Positions 1 to 6,542 of a stretch of 17,726 nucleotides of DNA are shown here, in pieces (within the stretch, counting starts at the first letter, position 1; every line of letters starts with the position of its first letter). Source of the stretch: UBA7937 sp034419095 (lineage in GTDB: Bacteria; Chloroflexota; Anaerolineae; UBA7937); assembly GCA_034419095.1 (NCBI GenBank), contig DAOULQ010000220.1, positions 1 through 17,726 on the forward strand. The letters run 5' to 3'. Made by a program: the position numbers and the translations under genes. The notes beneath the pieces were generated by a model that did not search any database, was not told the DNA's origin, and worked only from the letters and a program-made list of their open reading frames with translations.

Positions 1-1
1 C

Positions 2-334
2 TACAAGAATTTCTTCCAGCCGGTGATCAAGCTGGTGGCCAAGGAACGGATCGGGGGGAGGGTAAAGCGGAGATACGACACGCCAAAAACTCCCTACAAG
101 CTGCTTATGGAGTCTGAGCGAATCGATAGCCAGACTAAAGAGGAGCTGGAGAGAATTTACCACTCCCTCAATCCGGCAGAATTGAAACGAGCCATCACCA
201 AGAAAATCGATTCTCTCTACCGCATCTATGGTGCCAAAACCCAGTCAGGTACCGTCCATCCGCTTAAGAAACAGCCACCGCGCTTGGTTACAAAATATGT
301 TGCACAACCGAGCAAGGTTCGGTTACATGTTTAA
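2..334 (+). CDS. Integrase/transposase, C-terminal end (5' partial)
   Basis: The reading frame is open from base 2 and continues upstream of the window, so only the last 110 residues are present. The tail begins YKNFFQP, then VIKLVAKERIGGRVKRRYD and TPYKLLMES, and ends in a basic segment. This matches, from memory, the end of DDE integrase-type transposases of insertion sequences (the 'NFFQPVMKL..KERxGxxVxRRYDxxxTPYxRLL' pattern). The GTG at base 23 is internal and not a true start. The DDE catalytic residues would lie outside the window. It marks the left border of the gas-vesicle region and suggests mobile DNA next to it. Whether the element is intact cannot be judged; no terminal inverted repeat was identified after the stop. 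Family level is fairly sure; the exact IS family is not. Confidence 0.75.
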   Translation, partial: YKNFFQPVIKLVAKERIGGRVKRRYDTPKTPYKLLMESERIDSQTKEELERIYHSLNPAELKRAITKKIDSLYRIYGAKTQSGTVHPLKKQPPRLVTKYVAQPSKVRLHV

Positions 335-339
335 ATTGC

Positions 340-369
340 TTGACAGGGATGGGTGAACTCAGATATCTT
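340..369 (+). promoter_or_regulatory. Possible sigma70 promoter for the zinc-ribbon Hsp20 gene
   Basis: A perfect -35 TTGACA at 340-345 is followed 18 bases later by TATCTT (364-369), a 4/6 match to the -10 consensus. It lies just after the transposase stop and about 150 bases before the gene at 518. IS ends often carry outward -35 boxes, so it could come from the element. The -10 is weak, hence low confidence. Confidence 0.35.
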
Positions 370-517
370 TGAGAGATGTGGTCTATCTTGTGGGGAGAAA
401 GGTTATCGATTTGCATGCGTGTCGTGGCAGGTGCTGCAATAGAGTATCCTACTCAAAGAGCGCTTTCAGGGCAAAAATGTATCGGATTTCGAGCCCGGTA
501 AAGGGAGCACAAAGAAG

Positions 518-1138
518 ATGACAAGGGTGGTAAGGTGTCCTCATTGTCTTTCTGTTGTGAGGGCTCAGGTCAAGGGGAGGTGTCGGTGCCCTTCATGCGG
601 GGGATATTTCTTCGTCCCCTGGCCTGCCATCCCTAGACCCTGTCGGGTTTGGGACAGGGCGTGCCAGGACAGGCCTCGCAGAGCCCTCTCCTCTATACCT
701 CCAGGGAACCGGAAGTCGAGAGAGGAAGTGGCCAGGGTGAGGAATGGGGTGGGATATGGTTTGGTCCTTCAGCGTTCCCTGGCAACTACCAGGAGAGGCA
801 AATCATGGTCAGCCAAAGAATCTGACCATCCTGTAGGAAAGAGGGGATACGAACGGGGGACTATCGGAGAGCCCTCCTTATATCCCAGGAACCCGGCATG
901 GGAGATAATTGACGGCAGCCCTGATTATCAACTGATCATCGACTTTCCATACCATCGGGATCAGGAGATAGCGGTGGAGAGTGAGGGTGGGATCTTGGCA
1001 ATCCGAAGTCTCAAAGAGGATGCTCCCCCTCGCTATCACATCGAGTTCGCCCTTCCGCCGGAGGTTGTCGAAGAGAGTCTGAGACGGGTGTTCAATAACG
1101 GTGCTCTTACCTTGTACTTTGACAAGAAGAAGGGATAA
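518..1138 (+). CDS. Zinc-ribbon protein with C-terminal Hsp20/GvpH-like domain
   Basis: A 206-aa protein with two visible parts. Residues 1-36 form a zinc ribbon with Cys pairs CPHC (7/10) and a C-R-C-P-S-C cluster (22/24/27). Residues about 128-206 resemble the alpha-crystallin (Hsp20) fold: WEIIDGSPDYQLIIDFP, then GGILAIRS, a short basic strand, and a final NNGALTLYF that parallels the 'YKNGVLEVRL' end of Hsp20 proteins. The middle (about 34-125) is low in predicted order, Arg/Ser rich, and contains DNA that forms a nested palindrome. It is related in its C-terminal half to the two GvpH-like proteins of this window, so a role in keeping gas-vesicle proteins soluble is inferred. The start ATG has AAGGGAG about 11 bases upstream, slightly far. 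Alternatively the true linker has been altered by insertion. Confidence 0.6.
   Translation: MTRVVRCPHCLSVVRAQVKGRCRCPSCGGYFFVPWPAIPRPCRVWDRACQDRPRRALSSIPPGNRKSREEVARVRNGVGYGLVLQRSLATTRRGKSWSAKESDHPVGKRGYERGTIGEPSLYPRNPAWEIIDGSPDYQLIIDFPYHRDQEIAVESEGGILAIRSLKEDAPPRYHIEFALPPEVVEESLRRVFNNGALTLYFDKKKG
618..675. repeat. Nested palindromic element inside the coding sequence
   Basis: CCTGGC (618-623) pairs with GCCAGG (663-668), GGCCTG (621-626) can pair with CAGGCC (670-675), and inside them CCCTGTC (638-644) pairs with GACAGGG (653-659) around an 8-base loop. The element encodes the Pro/Arg-rich linker just after the zinc ribbon of the gene at 518. It looks like a REP- or RPE-like palindromic insertion that kept the frame open. 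Only one copy is present in this window. Confidence 0.55.
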
Positions 1139-1140
1139 GT

Positions 1141-1349
1141 AACCAGCGGCCCGAGATTGATCGTAGGCCGTTCGCTTCTGCAGGTCGCTCAGGACCTCGT
1201 AGGCGGCGTTTTCCCCTTCATCCTCTCCGCCGACTCCAGGTCCTTTTTGCGTCGGGATTATCTTTCCCTGCCAGCCCCGCATAGGCTTCCTCAATAACTC
1301 CGGCTCAGCCTGGGGATGCACTTACAAAATAGTCTAGAGGGTTGTCCAT
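1141..1349 (-). pseudogene. Decayed DnaJ-type J-domain gene
   Basis: Reading the - strand from an ATG at 1349 gives MDNPLDYF, then after a stop and frame changes VIEEAYAGLAGKDNPD, then DLESAERMK in another frame, and finally NAAYEVLSDLQKRTAYDQ in a third. Joined in order these match a full J domain (LDYYxVLxVSPxAEPEVIEEAYRxLAxKYHPD...AERMKxINAAYEVLSDPxKRxAYD). The catalytic HPD tripeptide reads NPD, and the domain is interrupted by one stop and at least two frameshifts, so it cannot encode a working co-chaperone. It is convergent with the gene ending at 1138 and abuts it. It is likely the remnant of a separate J-domain gene that once sat by the gas-vesicle locus, where a J domain now occurs fused to GvpF/L. 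Confidence 0.75.
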
Positions 1350-1453
1350 CGGTCTCCATAACCCCGGTGTGCGGCCAATCCCTATTCGTATCACAAACTC
1401 CTTCATACCTAGAGGTGTTTGGGTTGTCATCCCCCAGGGCAAGATTCAAGGGC

Positions 1454-1482
1454 TTGACAAAGTCGCTATTTTGTGCTATTAT
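1454..1482 (+). promoter_or_regulatory. Sigma70 promoter of the regulator operon
   Basis: TTGACA (1454-1459), a 17-base spacer and TATTAT (1477-1482): six of six and five of six consensus positions at ideal spacing. Transcription would start near 1489 and run into the AbrB-like gene at 1536 and the genes after it. This is one of the two strongest promoters in the window. Confidence 0.8.
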
Positions 1483-1496
1483 CTATGCTAGATAAT
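1478..1496. promoter_or_regulatory. Palindromic operator overlapping the -10 box
   Basis: ATTATCTA (1478-1485), a 3-base centre and TAGATAAT (1489-1496) form a perfect 8-bp inverted repeat. It covers the -10 element and the expected start point, the standard place for a repressor to block RNA polymerase. The AbrB-like protein encoded 40 bases downstream is the obvious candidate to bind it, giving autoregulation; that is inference. Confidence 0.6.
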
Positions 1497-1535
1497 CTGC
1501 TATAACCATTGCTAGGCTGGGGGGAGGCGGTGAGT

Positions 1536-2321
1536 ATGGCTTTAGACAGGCGAAGGATCCGTTCAGCAGGCCGGACCACTGGTAGCGTGGAGATCACACT
1601 GCCGGTGGAGTTGCAAGTTCTGGAGGGTGTTGAGTGTGAAGTGTGGGTGAGGGATGGAGTCAGACCAGAGATCGTTCTACGGCCTAACGTTGGTGTTGCT
1701 CAAGCGCTCTTTGCCAAGCTGTGGCAACAGTTGAGATCTGGTCTGCAGAGGGTTGGGGAGATCGGGGATTTCGACCTGAGCGATTTCAACGTGGCGCTTC
1801 TGCCCCCTCGCCATTGGTACGACAAACCGCCTCTTTCCTACCAGGATGCCCTCACGGTTCTTTCCCGCCTTAAGGAGAATAGAGGTTCCGCACGGGTCAA
1901 CAACAGCGATGCCATGTTACGTTTGGTGACTTTTCTGGCCGTAAACGCTGGATATAAACTAGGTTTGGAAGGGCGATTTGCCATGGCTTTTGGCGATGCC
2001 GTCGGTTATTTGGTCTCCGGGGTGAGCAGCGGGCAGGGCACCGATTTCGAGCGCGATGTGGCTCTCTCTGTCTTTGGTGGTGGGGAGAAGGCAGTAGCGG
2101 GGCAGATCGGTTCCCTCTCCCTTGACGGCCGGTGGGAGGAGGCAGGGGAAGGTCTAGAAAGGGTCTTCGCTCAGTTTCGGGAGTGGCAGGAGGATCCAGA
2201 GCAATATGAAGAGGCTCGTAAACGTTGGTGGAAAGCTATGACCAGAGTGGAAATCGGGGTGTCCATTTCTACCCTTGAGGAGTATCTGCAGCGCGCCAAG
2301 CCTAAGGGATCAAAGTCATGA
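1536..2321 (+). CDS. AbrB/SpoVT-like DNA-binding protein, putative gvp regulator
   Basis: A 261-aa protein. The first 45-50 residues (RRRIRSAGRTTGSVEITLP through VLRPN) look like a swapped-hairpin AbrB/MazE domain: short beta strands with an 'I-T-L-P' core and an acidic/aromatic second hairpin. The remaining 210 residues are of no family I recognise; they include a helical stretch (ALFAKLWQQLRSGLQRVGE) and a Gly-rich segment, and could bind a ligand or partner. ATG 1536 is preferred because GGAGG at 1523-1527 sits eight bases upstream; in-frame TTG 1509 and GTG 1530 have no well-placed site. First gene of the operon with gvpH and the CDC48-like ATPase. Its own promoter carries a palindrome over the -10 box, which supports a self-regulating transcription factor. 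The DNA-binding call is moderate, the target is inferred. Confidence 0.6.
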   Translation: MALDRRRIRSAGRTTGSVEITLPVELQVLEGVECEVWVRDGVRPEIVLRPNVGVAQALFAKLWQQLRSGLQRVGEIGDFDLSDFNVALLPPRHWYDKPPLSYQDALTVLSRLKENRGSARVNNSDAMLRLVTFLAVNAGYKLGLEGRFAMAFGDAVGYLVSGVSSGQGTDFERDVALSVFGGGEKAVAGQIGSLSLDGRWEEAGEGLERVFAQFREWQEDPEQYEEARKRWWKAMTRVEIGVSISTLEEYLQRAKPKGSKS

Positions 2322-2362
2322 ACTATCACTATCGGTGTGAAGTAACTAAAAGGAGGTGAAAG

Positions 2363-2896
2363 GTGGCTGACGAAAGAGAGAAAAGGGAGATACCTGAGGG
2401 TGGTGTTAGTATCGATCTAGGCCTTGGTGGGCTCTTTAAGGGACTGGGCAACTTTATCGAGTTGCTATCCGAAATGGTCGGGGAGGGGGAGTCTGAGATC
2501 ACCCGCCAGGGAGAATTCAGGATCAAAGGCTTGGAAAAGGCAAGAGGGGTCTATGGGTTCACTGTGAAAAGTGGCCTGGGTGGGGTTCCTCGCCTGGAGT
2601 CTTTCGGAAATATTCGAGAGACGGAGAGGGGGCCGATAGTTACTGAGATGCGAGAACCCTTAGTCGATCTTTTCGATGAAGGGGAAGTCATCCTCGTGGT
2701 GGTGGAATTGCCCGGGGTAGACGAGGAGGAGATAGAGGTCGATGTTCAGGGTGATCTCCTTTCTCTCTCTACCAAGGGGGAGAGGGAGTACGTCAAGGAG
2801 ATGTTGCTTCCTCATCTCGTCGACCCGGCGACATTGACCACCTGCTACAAGAATGGGATCCTGGAACTGCGGGTCAACAAGGCGAAAGGTGGCTAG
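2363..2896 (+). CDS. gvpH: GvpH-like Hsp20 small heat-shock protein
   Basis: A 177-aa protein that starts at GTG 2363 behind a very strong AGGAGGTGA site. The N-terminal third has the motif LGLGGLFKGLGNFIELLSEM found again in the paralogue at 10066; the centre shares RGVYGF, FGNIRETERGPIV and REPLVDLFDE. Residues about 98-175 are an alpha-crystallin domain: VILVVVELPGVDEEEIEV, GDLLSLST, and the terminal YKNGILELRVNK. GvpH proteins of gas-vesicle clusters bind assembly factors and keep vesicle proteins from aggregating; that role is taken from the family. It sits in the first operon between the AbrB-like regulator and the unknown 223-aa protein. Confidence in the Hsp20 domain is high, in the gvpH name good because of the neighbours. 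Confidence 0.85.
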   Translation: MADEREKREIPEGGVSIDLGLGGLFKGLGNFIELLSEMVGEGESEITRQGEFRIKGLEKARGVYGFTVKSGLGGVPRLESFGNIRETERGPIVTEMREPLVDLFDEGEVILVVVELPGVDEEEIEVDVQGDLLSLSTKGEREYVKEMLLPHLVDPATLTTCYKNGILELRVNKAKGG

Positions 2897-2962
2897 ATCG
2901 AGGGGAAGAAGGGGTGGCTATAAGAGGTCGGGGGTAGTTCTCCCTTCTCTAGGGGTAAGGGC

Positions 2963-3634
2963 ATGAGGAAACTTCTCTATGTTCCTTTGATCCATGGTGG
3001 TGCAGACCTGGGCAGCGTGGCTTCGAACGTGGATGAGAAAGGTGTGGCCGTGCATGGGGAAAAGGGGTGGGAGGAACACAAGCGAACCATCTCCGGCTTC
3101 TGGGATTCGATAGAGAGTTATATGGACTCCCTCGATGTCACTGATTTCCAGATTTATCAGGATGGTCTAGCAGCCGATGGCTCCTTGGGCCAGAGGATCG
3201 TAGAAGAGGCGGCTAGAAAGGGTAGCCGAAACTACAAATTAGTGGAGAGACTCATGGCCAGGGGGGCGAAAATAGTGAAGACTGAGGATGTCTCCACAGT
3301 CCTCAGGGAGGTCGAACTCATCAAGAAGATAGCCCGATCCAAGTCACTTCCCGGGCGATTGTTCGCAGCCCTGAGGTATGAACTGGCCAAGAAGAGGCTA
3401 CTTGAGGAGAGAGACGAGTTCATAGCCCAAACTATCAATGACAGCCTAGTCCGCAACGGCATCCTCTTTATCGGCGCCTTCCACAACGTGATCCCTAAAC
3501 TGGCCAGCGATATCGTGGTGGAGGAGGTCAAGGCCAAGCAGAAAGTGGAGGAGTATCAAAGGGGTTTCCTTCTCAGCGGAAAACAAGAGAGGGTGGAGGA
3601 ATTGACCGAATATCTGGTGGCTCCTGTGGAGTGA
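2963..3634 (+). CDS. Conserved-looking protein of unknown function in gvp operon
   Basis: A 223-aa soluble protein with no signal peptide or membrane segment. Visible patches are YVPLIHGGADLGS at the start, IYQDGL (about 64-69), GSRNYKLVERLMARGAKIVKTED (about 87-109, split here only by description), and RDEFIAQTIND followed by NGILFIGAFHN (about 150-176). The last patch recalls the 'RD..mA..I..L....VVGA.H' end of TraB/PrgY-like proteins, but the similarity is too slight to name it so. The many charged, conserved-type motifs suggest an enzyme-like fold. ATG 2963 follows a GGGTAAGG site. It lies between gvpH and the AAA+ ATPase in the same direction and is probably co-transcribed with them. I do not recognise the family; function unknown. 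Confidence 0.7.
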   Translation: MRKLLYVPLIHGGADLGSVASNVDEKGVAVHGEKGWEEHKRTISGFWDSIESYMDSLDVTDFQIYQDGLAADGSLGQRIVEEAARKGSRNYKLVERLMARGAKIVKTEDVSTVLREVELIKKIARSKSLPGRLFAALRYELAKKRLLEERDEFIAQTINDSLVRNGILFIGAFHNVIPKLASDIVVEEVKAKQKVEEYQRGFLLSGKQERVEELTEYLVAPVE

Positions 3635-3730
3635 TCTCCTTTCCTTGTTTGGTTGATGCTTTAGGGATGGATGGGAGGTGCCGGTTTTATAGATGGTGCG
3701 GATGATGGAGTGTGGAGGAGGGAGGTTTCC

Positions 3731-5899
3731 ATGACTAAGAAGAAGAACAACCGGAAAGAAGGGGGATCCCTGACCTTACGAGTCGCCGAGGGGCAGAGCA
3801 AGGATGTTGGAAGGGGCATTGCCCGCATCGATCCCCAGGATTTCGAGGGGATCGGAGCGGCGATCGGTGATATCGTAGCCATCGCCGGGAAGAGAACGAC
3901 CGTAGCCAAGATCATGCCCGCCTATCACGCCGATCGGGGGAAAGGCATCGTCCAGATCGACGGCATAATTCGAGAGAACGCTCAGGCCAGCCTAGACGAA
4001 AAGGTCCGTATTCACAAGGTTGATCACCAGATTGCCAAGCGGATTAGTTTGGCCCCTATTGGCTCGAGGCGAACTCTGCCTCGAGGGTCGGATAGCCGGT
4101 ACGTTGGAAGGCTGCTTGAAGGGCTAGTTATCACTGAGGGGGACCGGGTTCGCGCCAACCTCTTCGGCACCCGCTCCGTGGATTTCACCGTGACCGACAC
4201 CTCCCCCGAGGGTGCGGTTATGGTAGCAGCAACCACGATCACCAAGATCGAGGGGGAAAGGGCGGACAGGGATCGGGGGCTGAAGGTCTCCTATGAGGAT
4301 ATCGGGGGGCTGGACAAGGAGATTCAACGCATCCGAGAGATGATCGAGTTGCCATTGAAATACCCTGAGGTCTTCGATCGGTTGGGCATCGAAGCGCCAA
4401 GAGGCGTCTTACTCCACGGTCCTCCGGGCTGTGGCAAGACCCTTATCGCCCGCGCCGTGGCTTCCGAAACATCTGCTAATTTCTTTCCTGTCAATGGCCC
4501 GGAGATCATCCACAAGTTCTACGGTGAGAGCGAGGCGCACCTACGGGAGATCTTCGAGCAAGCGAGCCGCAATGCACCTGGCATCATCTTCCTAGATGAG
4601 ATCGACGCTATCGCTCCTAAGCGGGAGGAGGTACACGGCGAGGTAGAGAAACGGGTGGTGGCCCAGCTTTTGGCCCTGATGGATGGCTTGAAGTCCCGAG
4701 GTGAGGTGATAGTCATCGGGGCTACCAACATTCCGAACTCCTTGGACCCTGCTCTGCGTCGCCCGGGCCGCTTTGATCGGGAGATCACCATCAGCATCCC
4801 GGACAAGAATGGCCGTCTGGAGATATTGGAGATACACACTAGGGGGATGCCCCTTGCTGACGATGTGGATCTAGAGAGATTGGCTGAGATCACTCATGGC
4901 TTTGTGGGGGCTGATTTGGAGGCCTTGTGCCGCGAAGCGGCCATGATAACCTTGCGTCAACTGATGCCGGACATCGACTTCGCTCAGTCTCACATCCCCT
5001 ACGAGCGGCTGCTGGAATTAGAGGTGACCATGGATAACTTCCTGACCGCTCTGGGAGAGGTCGAGCCCTCAGCCATCCGCGAGGTCTTCACCGAGGTTCC
5101 CGATATCAGATGGGAGGACATTGGGGGCTTGGAGGGGGCTAAGGAGATACTGAGGGAAACCGTTGAGTGGCCCCTTAAGTACCCTGAGCTCTTCGCACAG
5201 GCCAAGACTAGGCCACCTAAGGGGATACTTCTGTACGGCCCACCGGGCACAGGTAAGACGCTTTTGGCCAAAGGGGTGGCTAGCGAAAGCGAGACGAATT
5301 TCATCTCTGTCAAGGGCCCGGCACTCATGTCCAAGTGGATGGGGGAGAGCGAAAAGGGGGTGCGAGAGGTATTCAAGAAGGCCCGGCAAGCAGCGCCTTG
5401 TATTATCTTCTTCGACGAGATCGATGCCCTGGCCCCTGTACGGGGCTATGGGGGCGGAGACTCCCATGTGGCTGAGCGGGTGGTCAGCCAGTTTTTGACG
5501 GAGATGGATGGTATCGAGGAACTGAAGGGGGTAATCGTCCTGGCCGCCACCAACCGTTTGGACATAGTCGACCTGGCCTTGTTACGTCCCGGTAGATTCG
5601 ATGTGCTGATCGAGTTGCCCGTCCCCGATCGTGAGACCCGTGAGGCGATCTTCAAGATCCACACTAGGGGCAAACCTCTGGCTTCCGATGTTGACCTGGG
5701 GATCCTGACGGATATGACTGAGGGCTTAGTGGGGGCGGACATCGAATCGACCTGTCGCCAGGCTTCGATGCTAGCCATTCGAGAGTTTCTCAATGGCGAG
5801 GTCGATTCTTATGAGAGTTTTCAGGTTGGCATGCGGCATTTCCGCCAGGCGATGGACGATTGGCAAAGGGTTCGACATAAGGAAGAGGTTATGGTATGA
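3731..5899 (+). CDS. CDC48/VAT-like AAA+ ATPase with two ATPase rings
   Basis: A 722-aa protein with the layout of CDC48/p97/VAT unfoldases. Residues about 10-90 are the double-psi N domain (LTLRVAEGQSKDVGRGIARI) followed by the second N subdomain. D1 has Walker A GPPGCGKT (230-237), Walker B IIFLDE (285-290) and arginine fingers RRPGRFD (about 343-349). D2 has GPPGTGKT (503-510), IIFFDE (558-563) and LRPGRFD (about 618-624). All catalytic residues are intact. Such hexamers use ATP to pull proteins apart or out of complexes. ATG 3731 is chosen because GGAGG lies five bases before it; the in-frame ATG 3671, 20 codons upstream, adds a non-homologous leader. Its place in a gvp operon suggests remodelling of vesicle assembly intermediates or turnover of GvpA; that is inference. 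The following 30-odd bases may hold a promoter for a structured RNA. Confidence 0.93.
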   Translation: MTKKKNNRKEGGSLTLRVAEGQSKDVGRGIARIDPQDFEGIGAAIGDIVAIAGKRTTVAKIMPAYHADRGKGIVQIDGIIRENAQASLDEKVRIHKVDHQIAKRISLAPIGSRRTLPRGSDSRYVGRLLEGLVITEGDRVRANLFGTRSVDFTVTDTSPEGAVMVAATTITKIEGERADRDRGLKVSYEDIGGLDKEIQRIREMIELPLKYPEVFDRLGIEAPRGVLLHGPPGCGKTLIARAVASETSANFFPVNGPEIIHKFYGESEAHLREIFEQASRNAPGIIFLDEIDAIAPKREEVHGEVEKRVVAQLLALMDGLKSRGEVIVIGATNIPNSLDPALRRPGRFDREITISIPDKNGRLEILEIHTRGMPLADDVDLERLAEITHGFVGADLEALCREAAMITLRQLMPDIDFAQSHIPYERLLELEVTMDNFLTALGEVEPSAIREVFTEVPDIRWEDIGGLEGAKEILRETVEWPLKYPELFAQAKTRPPKGILLYGPPGTGKTLLAKGVASESETNFISVKGPALMSKWMGESEKGVREVFKKARQAAPCIIFFDEIDALAPVRGYGGGDSHVAERVVSQFLTEMDGIEELKGVIVLAATNRLDIVDLALLRPGRFDVLIELPVPDRETREAIFKIHTRGKPLASDVDLGILTDMTEGLVGADIESTCRQASMLAIREFLNGEVDSYESFQVGMRHFRQAMDDWQRVRHKEEVMV

Positions 5900-5900
5900 T
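5872..5900 (+). promoter_or_regulatory. Probable promoter inside the end of the ATPase gene
   Basis: TCGACA (5872-5877), 17-base spacer, TATGAT (5895-5900): five of six matches in each box at ideal spacing. It overlaps the last codons of the ATPase gene and would start a transcript near 5907, directly before the structured region that ends in an intrinsic terminator. Confidence 0.45.
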
Positions 5901-5906
5901 ATTGGT

Positions 5907-6108
5907 GAGGATATAAGTCTGTCTCGCTAGAGTCGGATCCTTGAGACCTGAAGCGTTTCATCGGAGATCGATGAGACAGCGCTGGTGCTGAGTTGGTCCC
6001 TTTCCTGGAGGAAGGTGTCTACCCCAGCGATGACGACTCTCGCCAGGAAGGTCTTTTCGAGGATCTGACAGGGCAACCCCGTCGCAAAGACGGGGTTGCT
6101 CATTTTTA
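5907..6108 (+). ncRNA. Candidate structured RNA of about 200 nt, family unknown
   Basis: No protein frame is supported here, but the bases form a consistent fold. A 13-pair closing stem is possible between 5936-5948 and 6050-6065 (GATCCTTG with CGAGGATC, then AGACC with GGTCT, with a 3-base bulge). Inside it lie a 9-pair hairpin (5955-5963 with 5969-5977), a stem CGCTGG/CCAGCG (5980-5985 with 6024-6029), and within that a hairpin CTTTCC/GGAAGG (6000-6005 with 6010-6015). AGAGTCG (5929-5935) complements CGACTCT (6034-6040), which would be a pseudoknot or an alternative to the closing stem. The region ends in a strong terminator. It is either an independent small RNA with its own promoter or a 3' UTR/leader element. 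It does not fit the T-box, SRP, 6S, RNase P or tmRNA signatures I know. Confidence 0.5.
6073..6108 (+). terminator. Intrinsic terminator
   Basis: GCAACCCCGTC (6073-6083) and GACGGGGTTGC (6089-6099) make a perfect 11-bp stem with a 5-base loop, followed by TCATTTTT. It would end both the regulator-to-ATPase operon and the structured RNA. Confidence 0.88.
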
Positions 6109-6302
6109 GATAACCGATTCTGCATAGGGTCGATATTAACGCAAAATATCAGTACTTGGATGCGTGGTACTCTTAGCACTTGAAAAGCGACAGGCGCACC
6201 TTGCAAAACTATCACTGGAAGGGGAGGTTTAAGGAGAGGGATGAGTTAGAGCCGGGAGCCTTTTAACATCTGGCAAGTCAGGGGAGGTTAGCCTAGGGAG
6301 GA

Positions 6303-6314
6303 GAATTTACGCAA
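6303..6314. repeat. Direct repeat GAATTTACGCAA, copy 1
   Basis: Exact 12-base match to 6621-6632; a looser copy (ATTAACGCAAAAT) lies at 6135-6147. This copy is 49 bases before the -35 of the riboswitch promoter. Possible binding site for an activator of the gvpA region. Confidence 0.35.
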
Positions 6315-6362
6315 GGCGAGATAGTGCTAAGTGGTGAACACAACTTCAGTACTTTGGTACCA

Positions 6363-6391
6363 TTGACGCAGAATCGTATAAATGATACACT
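6363..6391 (+). promoter_or_regulatory. Sigma70 promoter for the c-di-GMP riboswitch transcript
   Basis: TTGACG (6363-6368), 17-base spacer, TACACT (6386-6391). The expected start near 6398 is AT-rich and lies about 45 bases before the riboswitch. A sequence TCAGTACTTTGG just upstream (6346-6357) is nearly repeated at 6149-6159. Confidence 0.65.
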
Positions 6392-6440
6392 ATTAACAAA
6401 TTAACAAAATTGATAAAAAATAAAATTACGTCGTGGGGAT

Positions 6441-6520
6441 AAAGGCAAACCCATCGAAAGATGGGGGCGCAAAGCCACGGGCCTAAGGTCGAAAGCGGAC
6501 CAGGGTAGCCGGATTGCCAC
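6441..6520 (+). promoter_or_regulatory. Cyclic-di-GMP-I (GEMM-I) riboswitch
   Basis: The sequence shows the full pattern of the class: GGCAA (6444-6448) pairing with TTGCC (6514-6518) as the basal helix; the P2 hairpin CCCATC-GAAA-GATGGG (6450-6465) with its GNRA tetraloop; the conserved junction GCGCAAAGCCACGGGCCTAA; and a P3 stem closing on the GGTAGCCGGATTGCC end. It closely parallels the well-studied Vibrio Vc2 aptamer, including the GNRA loop and the CCTAAG receptor. It senses cyclic di-GMP, a second messenger of attachment and motility. It sits between a promoter and an intrinsic terminator upstream of gvpA, so buoyancy genes appear to be tied to c-di-GMP level. Whether binding turns expression on or off is not clear from sequence. 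Confidence 0.92.
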
Positions 6521-6542
6521 CGGGTGATAGCGTACTGAGAAG

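Noticed and set aside
878..1321. 147-codon open frame on the - strand
   Set aside because: Only its part between 1141 and about 1235 is meaningful, as one frame of the decayed J domain; the remainder is antisense to the Hsp20-like gene.
5163..5498. 111-codon + strand frame inside the ATPase gene
   Set aside because: Out-of-frame shadow of the D2 ATPase domain.
5920..6108. T-box leader
   Set aside because: The region has a terminator and hairpins, but lacks the TGGN-containing AGGGTGGNACCGCG motif and is not before an amino-acid gene.
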